Origin: Verrucomicrobiota bacterium
GTDB taxonomy: Bacteria > Verrucomicrobiota > Verrucomicrobiia > Limisphaerales > UBA9464
Length of the DNA stretch: 22,263 bases
Assembly: GCA_026397675.1 (NCBI GenBank)
Contig: JAPLUH010000410.1
Location: 1 to 22,263 of the forward strand
Reading direction: 5' to 3'
The translations under genes were made by a program, and so were the position numbers. The notes under the pieces are model-generated. The model saw only the letters and a list, made by a program, of their open reading frames with translations. It was not told the DNA's origin and ran no database searches. Positions 1 through 7,070 of the stretch are shown piece after piece (position 1 is the stretch's first letter; each line of letters begins with the position of its first letter).

Positions 1-1
1 T

Positions 2-733
2 CGCGTGAGCCGCAACCACCCGCCGCGCCCGCCGCTCGACGCCGTGGACCACGACACCATGCATCCCGGGCTATGGCTGGCCTTTGGCGACATCAACGGT
101 GTGGATTTCTGGCGCAATCGCGGCCGCATCGTGCATCGCGGATTCGCCCGACGGCCGGAGGTCCGCGACGGGCAACTCACCTTCGCCACCGACAACCAAT
201 TGATCGATGCGCAGGGCGCCGTGATCGGCGATCTCAGATACCAAATCACCTGCCTCGCGCAACCCGGGGCCACGGTGCTGCTCTGGGAGGCCACCTTCCG
301 AAGTGATGTGGGGGACCTCGTGTTCGGGGATCAAGAGGAGATGGGCTTCGCCGCCCGCGTGGCCACACCACTGACGGAGAAGAATGGCGGACTCCTCACC
401 AGCAGCGAAGGTCGGACCTCGGCAGCGGCGACCTGGGGACGGGCGGCAACCTGGTGCGACTACTCCGGCACCGTGGACGGGCATCGATTGGGCATCCAAC
501 TCGTGGCCGATGCGTCCAACTTTCGGCCCAGTTGGTGGCACAATCGCGATTACGGGGTGTTCGTGGCCAACCCGTTCGGCCGTGAAGCCATGAAGCAAGG
601 TACCAAGAGCCGTGTGACCGTGACCCGCGGGGAACCGTTCACCCTGAGGTTTGGGGCCATCTTGCACGCCGACAGCACCACTCCGCCCGAAGCCCGGGCC
701 CGCTGGTGCATCCCCCCGCCCGAAAAGCGCTGA
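2..733 (+). CDS. DUF6807 (PmoA-like) family protein, 3' part only
   Basis: The reading frame is open from the left edge, so the true start lies upstream; the GTG at 5 is only the first possible start in the window. The visible 242 residues contain the 'HDTMHPGLWLAFGDINGVDF' signature, a variant of the D-H-x-x-H-R-G-L...H-G-x-x-N-G-x-D-F-W pattern of the DUF6807/PmoA-like family. A second conserved patch is 'WWHNRDYGVFVANPFGREA' at about residues 178-196. The family is named after a methane oxygenase subunit, but most members belong to secreted or cytoplasmic sugar-related loci of Planctomycetes and Verrucomicrobia. No enzymatic activity is established for it. The gene converges on the deacetylase gene, with 38 bp between the two stop codons. 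Family assignment is fairly sure; function is unknown. Confidence 0.85.
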   Translation, partial: RVSRNHPPRPPLDAVDHDTMHPGLWLAFGDINGVDFWRNRGRIVHRGFARRPEVRDGQLTFATDNQLIDAQGAVIGDLRYQITCLAQPGATVLLWEATFRSDVGDLVFGDQEEMGFAARVATPLTEKNGGLLTSSEGRTSAAATWGRAATWCDYSGTVDGHRLGIQLVADASNFRPSWWHNRDYGVFVANPFGREAMKQGTKSRVTVTRGEPFTLRFGAILHADSTTPPEARARWCIPPPEKR

Positions 734-754
734 ACGAACCGAAATACGCTGAAG

Positions 755-777
755 AAGTAGCAACCGAGCGTCTACTT
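755..777. terminator. weak hairpin between convergent genes
   Basis: AAGTAG (755-760) and CTACTT (772-777) form a 6-bp inverted repeat with an 11-base loop. It overlaps the stop codon of the deacetylase gene. No T-run follows on either strand, so it is at best a weak or Rho-assisted end for two convergent transcripts. Confidence 0.25.
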
Positions 778-2562
778 GGGGACTTCCACCGACGCGGCGT
801 GCTGCCGGCGGCGGAGGACTGACCACGGGTCCTGAGGCTGATCCTTCGGATCGACGTACCGGTCAAGATCGCGCAGGGCGATGGCGCGGTAGCCGTTGTC
901 CTTGAGCCAGTGCATGTACTCGCGGAAGCGCTCGAGCGGCGTGTTCACCCAGGGATGATCGCGGTCGGGGACGCCGTGGAATTGCAGGATCGCGATGCGA
1001 CCGCCCCGCCCCTGCTCCACGGCCCGACGGAAGTTCTCCAGCGTCCAGGTGGGTCGGGCATCGCCGGTCGTGGGAATGAGCAGCGGATGATCCCATTCCG
1101 GTTCGTAGGCCACGCCCCGGCCCGTTTCGTAGGCGAACTCCGGCTGGGCGCCCCGGCGGGCCCAGCGGAACCCCATCTCCTGAAGCAACGGAATCGCCCG
1201 GGGATGGATCGCATTACCCGGGTAGGCGAAGCTAATGGGCTTGGGAATGCCATGCCGCAGGCACAGCTCGTCGATATGGGTGAGTTCCTCACGCAGGCGG
1301 CCGAGCATGTCGGGGCCGATGCCCATATGGCTGCGGGTGTGGTTGCCGACCTCGAAGCCATCCCGGTGCAACTCGGCGATTTGCGCCCAGGTCATGTAGT
1401 CAGTCTTGTTGGTCAGGAAGCTGAAGCCCTCGGTGATGAAGAAGGTCGCCCCGAAGCCCAAGTCCTTGAGCAACGGACTCACGTTGCCATGCAACGAGGC
1501 CACCGAGTCGTCGAAGGTCAGCACCACGAGCTTGTCGGGGATGGGTTGCCTGCTGCTGACCTGAGGGATAGGGCGGGCCAAGAACTCCCGCCGGAGCCGC
1601 TGCAGTTCGGCGGTGGGATCTTCTCCTTCGTAGAACCACACCCAACCGCGAGCCTCACGCGTCTCGCCGGGCGGGCAATCCGTCAACCGCGGATCGGCGT
1701 GGATGCACGGCACCAAAGGGTTCTGCCAGACCCGGTTCAGCCCGTCCCACGCGGTGATGATCCAACGGTGTCCGCTCGCATCCGATGCGGCCGCAAACGG
1801 GGCTTCGAGGATCCTCCGACCCGCCGCGGCGTTGGTGAACCCAGTGGCCTGCCCGAGCATCACACAAACCTGGGCGCTGAGTTGCCGCAACGCCTGCGTA
1901 CCGCCATTGCGCACCCACCATTGGAACTCCGCGTGGCGCACATCCGATTTCACACGGACACCAAAGGCGACCCCATCGGGAAGCATCCGTGTCATGGTGA
2001 GCGAACCGTCAGCCCGTCGACTCCACTCCACCGGCTCCAAGCGCTGACCCGCCTTTTCCCAAATTGTAGGCACGTGCTGGTGGGCCAGATAATTCAATCC
2101 CAGGTGAGACCAGATCGCCTCCGGAACATCGACCACCACGTAGCCGCCGCCTTCCCACGGCGTGAACAGGCTGACCTTGGTATCGCGCTGCGGATGAATC
2201 GCGCCCTCAAAAAATCCCAGCCTCGGATGCCGGCCGCCGGGGTATGGCAAGAGGCGGATCGTTCCGTCGGCGTTGGTAAATCCGGTTGAGCCGGGTCCCA
2301 CCGAAGATGCCTCCGACGGCGCGCCCCACTGCTTCACCGCCGCCGCAATCACCTCATCCCCCAACCCCGTAGCAGCGCGGACCTCGGCCGCCGTGAACCG
2401 GTGGAAACGAATCATGTTCTCCAACCACTCGGCCTGATCGACCGCCCCCTGAGGAGGCCGCACGGTCGAGGCCTGCGGTTCCGCGACGGCCGCGCCGCTC
2501 CAAACCAGCGAAAGCACTAAGGAAAGCCAGCCAAGCCTCTCGCAGATTCTCAAAGGATTCAT
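772..2562 (-). CDS. secreted polysaccharide deacetylase (NodB domain) with a long N-terminal region
   Basis: This 596-residue protein starts at ATG 2562; a TTG nine codons upstream is less likely because the ATG directly begins a signal peptide (basic NPLRICER, then a hydrophobic core ending AAVAEP). An AGAGAGG stretch about 11 bases upstream can serve as ribosome binding site. The C-terminal third is a carbohydrate esterase 4 / NodB domain. It has TFDDS (Asp351, Asp352), NHTRSH (metal-ligand His408 and His412), FAYPG (445-449) and a late LQFHG (His529). Such enzymes remove N- or O-acetyl groups from polymers such as chitin, xylan or peptidoglycan. Ser replaces the usual Gly after the DD pair. 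Residues about 30-340 are a beta-rich region I cannot assign, probably substrate-binding. The substrate is unknown. The long plus-strand frame over this gene is its shadow. Confidence 0.94.
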   Translation of the reverse strand: MNPLRICERLGWLSLVLSLVWSGAAVAEPQASTVRPPQGAVDQAEWLENMIRFHRFTAAEVRAATGLGDEVIAAAVKQWGAPSEASSVGPGSTGFTNADGTIRLLPYPGGRHPRLGFFEGAIHPQRDTKVSLFTPWEGGGYVVVDVPEAIWSHLGLNYLAHQHVPTIWEKAGQRLEPVEWSRRADGSLTMTRMLPDGVAFGVRVKSDVRHAEFQWWVRNGGTQALRQLSAQVCVMLGQATGFTNAAAGRRILEAPFAAASDASGHRWIITAWDGLNRVWQNPLVPCIHADPRLTDCPPGETREARGWVWFYEGEDPTAELQRLRREFLARPIPQVSSRQPIPDKLVVLTFDDSVASLHGNVSPLLKDLGFGATFFITEGFSFLTNKTDYMTWAQIAELHRDGFEVGNHTRSHMGIGPDMLGRLREELTHIDELCLRHGIPKPISFAYPGNAIHPRAIPLLQEMGFRWARRGAQPEFAYETGRGVAYEPEWDHPLLIPTTGDARPTWTLENFRRAVEQGRGGRIAILQFHGVPDRDHPWVNTPLERFREYMHWLKDNGYRAIALRDLDRYVDPKDQPQDPWSVLRRRQHAASVEVPK

Positions 2563-2936
2563 GTTGGGGAAGACCTCTCTATCGACCAAACCCCGCTCGC
2601 CCGCCAGCCCGAATGCCCGGCAACGGGACAGCGCTCACCGCACAGAGCGGCGGAAATGAGGCGATCGGAACATCAGGTGTTTTGAAGTTCCGTCAGTAAA
2701 CGCACGCCGTGATGTCTGCACCATTGGCAGCGGCCATGCTCAACCTGCTCCGACCCCCCCGATTCGCCGTCCTCAACCCTACGTGACTGAACTTGTAGGT
2801 CTGGTATCGGGGGGGGGCGTCTGGCGTGCTTGGCGGGGGCTGTGGCCCGCTACCAGACCCAGGCGCAGCTCGTACTTGTCGCCAAATTTCGAATGCTCCC
2901 AGTTGCCTTTAATGCCACAGAGGGCAAAATGCCATT
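2563..2936. other. intergenic region with GC-rich inverted repeats
   Basis: These 374 bp between the divergent deacetylase and antitoxin genes contain no convincing gene. The part nearest the deacetylase (2563-2740) must hold that gene's promoter, but I see no clear -35/-10 pair. The part from 2754 to 2859 carries homopolymer runs and overlapping inverted repeats, described separately. GAGGG at 2920-2924 lies 12 bases before the antitoxin ATG and may be its ribosome binding site. Confidence 0.6.
2754..2859. repeat. two overlapping inverted repeats (alternative hairpins)
   Basis: The left arm 2798-2811 (GGTCTGGTATCGGG) is complementary to 2846-2859 (CCCGCTACCAGACC) at 13 of 14 positions, enclosing 34 bases. 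A second inverted repeat pairs CCCCCCCGA (2754-2762) with TCGGGGGGG (2807-2815). The two share 2807-2811, so they cannot both form fully. Runs of seven C and nine G are present. This could be a palindromic intergenic repeat element or a structured leader of the toxin-antitoxin locus. Confidence 0.55.
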
Positions 2937-3193
2937 ATGATTAAAACCCAAGTTCAACTTCCAGATCAGCTCTATTACAAAGCCAAGGCGATAGCCGAGC
3001 AGCCGAGCAGCGGGAATGGTCGCTCGCAGAGGTGGTGCGTCGAGGCATCGAATACATGGCTTTAGCCTATCCGGTGCAGGAAACAGCGGGAGGTTGGGAA
3101 CTTCCCATCCTCAAAGGAAGCGCCTTTGACCCGAACTTCGACAAATTGGACCTCAAAGCCCTCTCCGAAAACGAAGAACTCATCCACCATTGA
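2937..3193 (+). pseudogene. ribbon-helix-helix antitoxin, frameshifted by an 8-bp duplication
   Basis: From ATG 2937 the frame encodes MIKTQVQLPDQLYYKAKAIA, an N-terminus typical of ribbon-helix-helix antitoxins: a beta strand TQVQLP followed by a helix. After residue 22 (AEQ) the frame is lost and ends at TAG 3063-3065. The octamer GCCGAGCA occurs twice in tandem (2994-3001, 3002-3009). Removing one copy gives an unbroken 82-residue protein that continues REWSLAEVVRRGIEYMALAY and ends at TGA 3191-3193, overlapping the toxin start. The restored second helix (SLAEVVRRGIEYM) completes the DNA-binding fold, which supports the duplication as the lesion. I see no alternative start in the downstream frame that would restore the DNA-binding strand. 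A sequencing or assembly error is possible but must be checked against reads. Confidence 0.82.
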
Positions 3194-3195
3194 GA

Positions 3196-3633
3196 ATGAT
3201 CGGCATTGATACCAATCTCCTGCTCTATTCGCTCAATCCTGCTTCAGAGTGGCATGGTAGTGCGGTGAGTTTCCTGCGGCAAAATTTGGGGGTTCCCTCG
3301 GTGCGTGTCGCCATTGCGGATTACGTTCTGATGGAATTGTATATTCACCTAAGGAACCCAGTAGTCATGGCGCACCCGCTTTCAGCCGTAGCGGCCAGAG
3401 ATTTGGTGATCTCCTATTGGAAAATACCCAACGTCATGAGAATCGAAAACGCCCCGATTATGGACGGGGTATGGGCGCTGGCTGGGGGCAAAAATTTTGC
3501 CCGTCGGCGGATCTTTGATGCTCGGCTCGCACTGACATTGCGTCACAATGGTGTGACCCATTTGGCCACCTCTAATGTGAAGGACTTTCAAGGGTGGGGC
3601 TTCGAAAAAGTCTGGAATCCTCTGCTGCCATGA
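3196..3633 (+). CDS. PIN-domain toxin (VapC-like ribonuclease)
   Basis: The protein has 145 residues from ATG 3196, or 147 from TTG 3190 inside the antitoxin stop region. PIN acidic positions are visible: Asp5 in MIGIDTN, Glu47 in LMELYIHLRN, Asp108 in IFDARLALTL and Asp130 in NVKDF. VapC-like toxins are Mg-dependent ribonucleases that cut tRNA or rRNA and are held inactive by an antitoxin bound to the same promoter. The antitoxin and toxin frames are fused end to end, as in an operon. The toxin frame shows no damage although the antitoxin reading frame is broken. Either the toxin is attenuated, another antitoxin neutralises it, or the antitoxin break is not real. The conserved acids make catalytic competence plausible, but target and activity are unknown. 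Confidence 0.9.
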   Translation: MIGIDTNLLLYSLNPASEWHGSAVSFLRQNLGVPSVRVAIADYVLMELYIHLRNPVVMAHPLSAVAARDLVISYWKIPNVMRIENAPIMDGVWALAGGKNFARRRIFDARLALTLRHNGVTHLATSNVKDFQGWGFEKVWNPLLP

Positions 3634-3977
3634 TTGCAATGCAGCATGGACTACGATGGCTGACAATCTGACTACCGAGTCTGCGGATGAATAGGATTAT
3701 GGACTGCAGAGCAGGCAGGAATAACCGCTGCTGAAGCGTAGCGGATTCAAAACACAGCGAAGCATCTCGGAAAGCCAACCCATGGAGTTGGAAGGCGAGC
3801 CCAAGGCACTGCGGGTTAGAGGCCCAGCCATTCAGTCCGCCTGACGGCACAGTCTCAGCGACACGAAGGGCGGGATCGTTGCAATTACAAATCGGCATCC
3901 TTCAATGCCGCGAGCCGGGGGGATACGGTCGGGCCGGAGTCGTGGCAATAAACCCACAAACTCCGGCACAGCGCCGT
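3634..3977. other. unassigned intergenic stretch between toxin and dxs
   Basis: About 340 bp with no convincing gene on either strand; the open frames crossing it have no recognisable motifs. Several short inverted repeats occur: CCGCT/AGCGG (3725-3729/3740-3744), CCAAC/GTTGG (3775-3779/3787-3791), and the stronger hairpin next to dxs listed separately. It may be the degraded end of the mobile segment that brought the toxin-antitoxin pair. Confidence 0.5.
3933..3967 (-). terminator. hairpin just downstream of dxs
   Basis: GCCGGAGT (3933-3940) and ACTCCGGC (3960-3967) are perfectly complementary. An inner GTGG/CCAC (3942-3945/3954-3957) extends the stem. The structure begins 10 bases after the dxs stop codon. 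It lacks a downstream T-run on the minus strand, so it is either a transcript-stabilising hairpin or a terminator of non-canonical type. Confidence 0.5.
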
Positions 3978-5969
3978 TCAACCGATAGCCCGCTGGGAAC
4001 CCGCGGCCGCCCGCGCCACGGGCACGCGTGCTTTCACCTCTTCGATGAGGCGCTCCACGGACAGACCGTGCTTCTGGCGGAGGTAATCAACACTGGAGGC
4101 GTGCTCGATGAACTGGTCGGGCCAGGCCAAGCGATACACCGGCGTCTGGATGGCGGCCTCGCTAAAGCACTCGAGCACGGCGCTACCGTAACCGCCCATG
4201 GCCACATGGTCTTCAAGAGTGGCCACAATGTCGGCGGCGGCACCAAAGAACCGATGCACCTCGGTGTCCAGCGGCTTGAAGTAGCGGGGGTTGATGACCG
4301 CCACATCGAACCCATCGGCGCGAAGCTTCTCGGCGGCCTGACGGGCGAGCGTGAGCATGGGCCCGAGTCCGAACAGGGCCACCTTCACCGCACCGGGCTT
4401 GTTCTCGAACTGCGAATCCACCTTGGCCTTGCCGATTTCGATCACGGCGGGCTGGTCCTTAATGGGCACACCCTCGGCGTTGCCGCGCGGGTAACGAATG
4501 GCCACCGGATGCGACTGCAGCGTGGCGGTGAACATCATGTCCTGAAGTTCATCCTCGTCGGCCGGAGCCATGCCGATGATCAGCGGCAAGCAGCGCAAGT
4601 AGGAGATGTCGAACAACCCGTGATGGGTCGGTCCGTCGTTGGCACTCAAGCCGGCGCGGTCCATACAGAAGATCACCGGCAGGTCCTGGAGACAGACATC
4701 GTGATGGATGCAGTCATAGGCCCGCTGGAGGAAGGTGCTGTAAATGGCCACCACCGGATGGAAGCCCATGGTCGCCATGCCTGCGGCGAAGATCACCGCA
4801 TGTTCTTCGGCAATGCCGACGTCGTAATACTGACCCGGCACTGCCTGCTCTAGGATTTTGAGACTGGTGCCGCTGGGCATGGCCGCGGTGATGCCGACGA
4901 CAGATTTGTCCTTCTGGCACAGCTTGACCATCGTGCGACCGAAGACTTCCTGCCACATCGGAGCGGCCCCGTCCTTCGGCGGCGGGGTCTGACCAGTGAC
5001 CGCGTCGTAGGAACCCAACCCGTGGAATTTCTCAGGGTACTTCAGCGCCGCTTCGTAGCCCTTGCCCTTCTGGGTGAGCACGTGGATGACCACGGGCTCG
5101 TTGCACGTCTTGGCGAACTCCAGGGTGCTGACCAACAGTGGGATGTTGTGGCCATCGATCGGTCCCAGGTAACGCAAACCGAATTCTTCAAACAACAACG
5201 CGCTTCCGTGACCCCCACGGCCATCCGCATCGACCGGGTTATTAGCAGGCTCCAAGGCGAGCGAGTTGGCGATCCCCTTGAGGGCCTCCTCGGCCTTGGC
5301 GCCCAACATGGCCACCTGTTCCCCGCGGGGCAGCCGCTTGAGCCAGTTGTTAAAATCACGAGACAACCGGTTGTAGCGAGGGCTGGCGGTCAGCCTGCCC
5401 AAGTATTCGGCGATGGCGCCGACGTTCTTGGCGATGGACCACTCATTGTCATTGAGGACGCCAATGAACTTCTTGGTCGTGCACTTAATGTTGTTGAGCG
5501 CCTCGAAGCTAATGCCGTTGGTCAGGGCTGCGTCACCGAAGATACAGACGACGTTCTCGTCGGTCTTCTTCTGATCGCGCGCAGCGCACATGCCCAAGGC
5601 GGCCGACAAGGCCGTACCGGCATGGCCGGCCCCGTAGCAGTCGTGTTCGCTCTCGGTCCGCAGCGCGAAGCCATTGAGGCCATCGGTAGTGCGGATGGTC
5701 CGGAAGCGGTCTTTCCGACCGGTCAGGATTTTGTGCACGTACACCTGGTGGCTGACGTCCCAGACAAACTTGTCTTTGGGCGTCTCAAAGACCCGGTGCA
5801 GGGCGATCGAGAGTTCAACGACGCCGAGGTTGGGGCCTAGGTGCCCGCCGCTCTTGGCCAACCCCTGAATGAGCTCCTGTCGGATGTCGACAGCCAGTTC
5901 GGTCAGTTGCTCAGGGGTTAGCTTCTTGACGTGCGACGGATGATCCACCATTTCGAGATATCGGCTCAT
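3978..5969 (-). CDS. dxs: 1-deoxy-D-xylulose-5-phosphate synthase
   Basis: DXS condenses pyruvate and glyceraldehyde 3-phosphate to DXP using thiamine diphosphate, the first step of the MEP isoprenoid pathway; DXP also feeds thiamine and pyridoxal synthesis. At 663 residues it is slightly longer than the usual 620-640. Visible landmarks are SGGHLGPNLG (His43), the ThDP/Mg motif beginning GD at 145-146 and reaching the NDN at 173-175, the GPIDGH patch (269-274), and catalytic Glu388 in DVGIAEEHAV, matching E. coli Glu370. The motif reads GDAALTNG rather than the common GDGA-T-G form, and about 20 extra residues lie near 234-255 before LLFEEFGLRYLGP. The ATG at 5969 has no clear Shine-Dalgarno. 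xseB ends 33 bp upstream on the same strand, a pairing often seen in bacteria, usually with ispA between them; ispA is absent here. Confidence 0.98.
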   Translation of the reverse strand: MSRYLEMVDHPSHVKKLTPEQLTELAVDIRQELIQGLAKSGGHLGPNLGVVELSIALHRVFETPKDKFVWDVSHQVYVHKILTGRKDRFRTIRTTDGLNGFALRTESEHDCYGAGHAGTALSAALGMCAARDQKKTDENVVCIFGDAALTNGISFEALNNIKCTTKKFIGVLNDNEWSIAKNVGAIAEYLGRLTASPRYNRLSRDFNNWLKRLPRGEQVAMLGAKAEEALKGIANSLALEPANNPVDADGRGGHGSALLFEEFGLRYLGPIDGHNIPLLVSTLEFAKTCNEPVVIHVLTQKGKGYEAALKYPEKFHGLGSYDAVTGQTPPPKDGAAPMWQEVFGRTMVKLCQKDKSVVGITAAMPSGTSLKILEQAVPGQYYDVGIAEEHAVIFAAGMATMGFHPVVAIYSTFLQRAYDCIHHDVCLQDLPVIFCMDRAGLSANDGPTHHGLFDISYLRCLPLIIGMAPADEDELQDMMFTATLQSHPVAIRYPRGNAEGVPIKDQPAVIEIGKAKVDSQFENKPGAVKVALFGLGPMLTLARQAAEKLRADGFDVAVINPRYFKPLDTEVHRFFGAAADIVATLEDHVAMGGYGSAVLECFSEAAIQTPVYRLAWPDQFIEHASSVDYLRQKHGLSVERLIEEVKARVPVARAAAGSQRAIG

Positions 5970-6002
5970 GTTGTTGGGACTACGGACGAAAAAACAAATT
6001 CC

Positions 6003-6275
6003 TCAAGCGGCACCCAAGGAGTCTTCCGAAAGCGGTTGGGTGGTCAGTACGCCCTCGAGGCTTTCCTCTAACTTGCGTACTTTAACTTCGGCTTCACTGA
6101 GCCGGTCCTGACACAGCTTGGCCAACGAGGCCCCTTCTTCGAAGCGCTGGATCAGTTGGTCCAAAGGCAAATCGTCGGACTCCATCGCCTCAACGATGGA
6201 CTCCAGCTTTTTCAACGACTCTTCGAATGAAGAGCCATTCTCCGCCGTGGGAGCGGATTTGGCAGCCTTTGACAC
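6003..6275 (-). CDS. xseB: exodeoxyribonuclease VII small subunit
   Basis: This 90-residue protein has the XseB core FEESLKKLESIVEAMES, followed by LDQLIQRFEEGASLAKLCQDRL and a helical tail. The small subunit binds the large subunit XseA to form exonuclease VII, which degrades single-stranded DNA. Translation most likely starts at GTG 6275, because a stop codon lies twelve codons upstream with no ATG, GTG or TTG between. The nearest purine-rich stretch (AGGTC) is over 20 bases away, so initiation may be weak or leaderless. XseA is not encoded nearby. The gene is divergent from recN, with 159 bp between starts, and probably shares a transcript with dxs. Confidence 0.94.
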   Translation of the reverse strand: MSKAAKSAPTAENGSSFEESLKKLESIVEAMESDDLPLDQLIQRFEEGASLAKLCQDRLSEAEVKVRKLEESLEGVLTTQPLSEDSLGAA

Positions 6276-6434
6276 GGCCGGAAAATGCGTCGAAAGACCT
6301 GGCTTTGCCTAGCGGTAATTTGAGAACTGCTCAAAGCCGACCGGCCCGACACCCCTCGCAGCAGGTCCCCTCGAGGTGATCAGACCGGTTCTTTGGTGTT
6401 CCCCTTTGAGGGCATAAGGCGTTTGAATCACTGC

Positions 6435-7070
6435 GTGCTGAGCACGCTACGGATCAAGAATTTGGCGCTGGTAGCGGACCTCACCTTGGAGCTGCAACCA
6501 GGCTTCTGCGCCATCACAGGAGAAACCGGGACCGGCAAGTCAGTCATCCTCGGGGCGCTGAACCTCGTGCTCGGACGCCGTGCCGATCGGGGTGCCCTAC
6601 GATCCGGGGCCGAGTCGTGCACGGTAGAGGCGGTCTTTGATGTGCAAAACCTGCGAGCGCCCCTACCCCGCTTTCTTGAGGAGCGTGGACTGGAGCCTTG
6701 CGAATCGGGGCAACTCGTTCTCAAGCGAACCTTCACCGCCGCAGGCACCAACCGCCAATTCGTCAACGGAAGCCCCACCTCCCTGGCGACTCTGGAGGAG
6801 ATGGGGGGTTGGCTCATCGATCTCCACGGCCCGCATGACCATCAGTCTCTACTGCAACCCCGGCTTCAACTCAGCCTGGTGGACGCCTACGGAGGACTGG
6901 ATTCACCACGGGAGTCCTTCGCCGAACGACTGCGCCAGAGGTCACGCCTTCAGCAGGCCAAGGCCGCGCTCATCGTGGACGAGCGCACCTACGCACAACA
7001 AATTGACCTGCTTCGCCATCAAGTCCGGGAGACTCGAATTGTCTCAAACGGCCCTAGCCACCCTCGGTGA
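6435..7070 (+). pseudogene. recN: recN, N-terminal part (Walker A half) before a frame break
   Basis: RecN is an SMC-like ATPase of double-strand break repair, normally about 550 residues. Starting at GTG 6435 the protein reads MLSTLRIKNLALVADLTLEL, aligning with the usual RecN N-terminus; an upstream TTG (6423) with GAGGG 9-10 bases before it is also possible. The Walker A motif GETGTGKS is at residues 29-36, and LHGPHDHQ is the RecN form of the LHGQHEHQ motif. The frame follows RecN to LLRHQVRE and then reads a 12-residue unrelated tail ending at TGA 7068-7070. The rest of RecN continues in the +1 frame from about 7030. Family knowledge predicts about 30 residues (IE...ARL region of the first coiled-coil arm) between these two points, so a deletion of roughly 80-90 bp, not a multiple of three, is the simplest explanation. 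Confidence 0.9.

Noticed and set aside
910..2289. 459-codon open frame on the plus strand
   Set aside because: It is antisense to the polysaccharide deacetylase, whose catalytic motifs are intact; the translation is arginine/glycine/histidine-rich without any motif, a typical high-GC shadow.
2809..2817. G-quadruplex from the G9 run
   Set aside because: A single run of nine G does not supply four separate G-tracts with loops; the complementary C7 run points to hairpin pairing instead.
2937..3065. A genuine 42-residue protein from the antitoxin ATG
   Set aside because: Only the first 22 residues fit the antitoxin fold; the rest is frameshifted sequence, and the restored frame overlaps the toxin start exactly as expected for an operon.
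3879..4853. 324-codon open frame on the plus strand
   Set aside because: It overlaps dxs on the opposite strand and has no family features.
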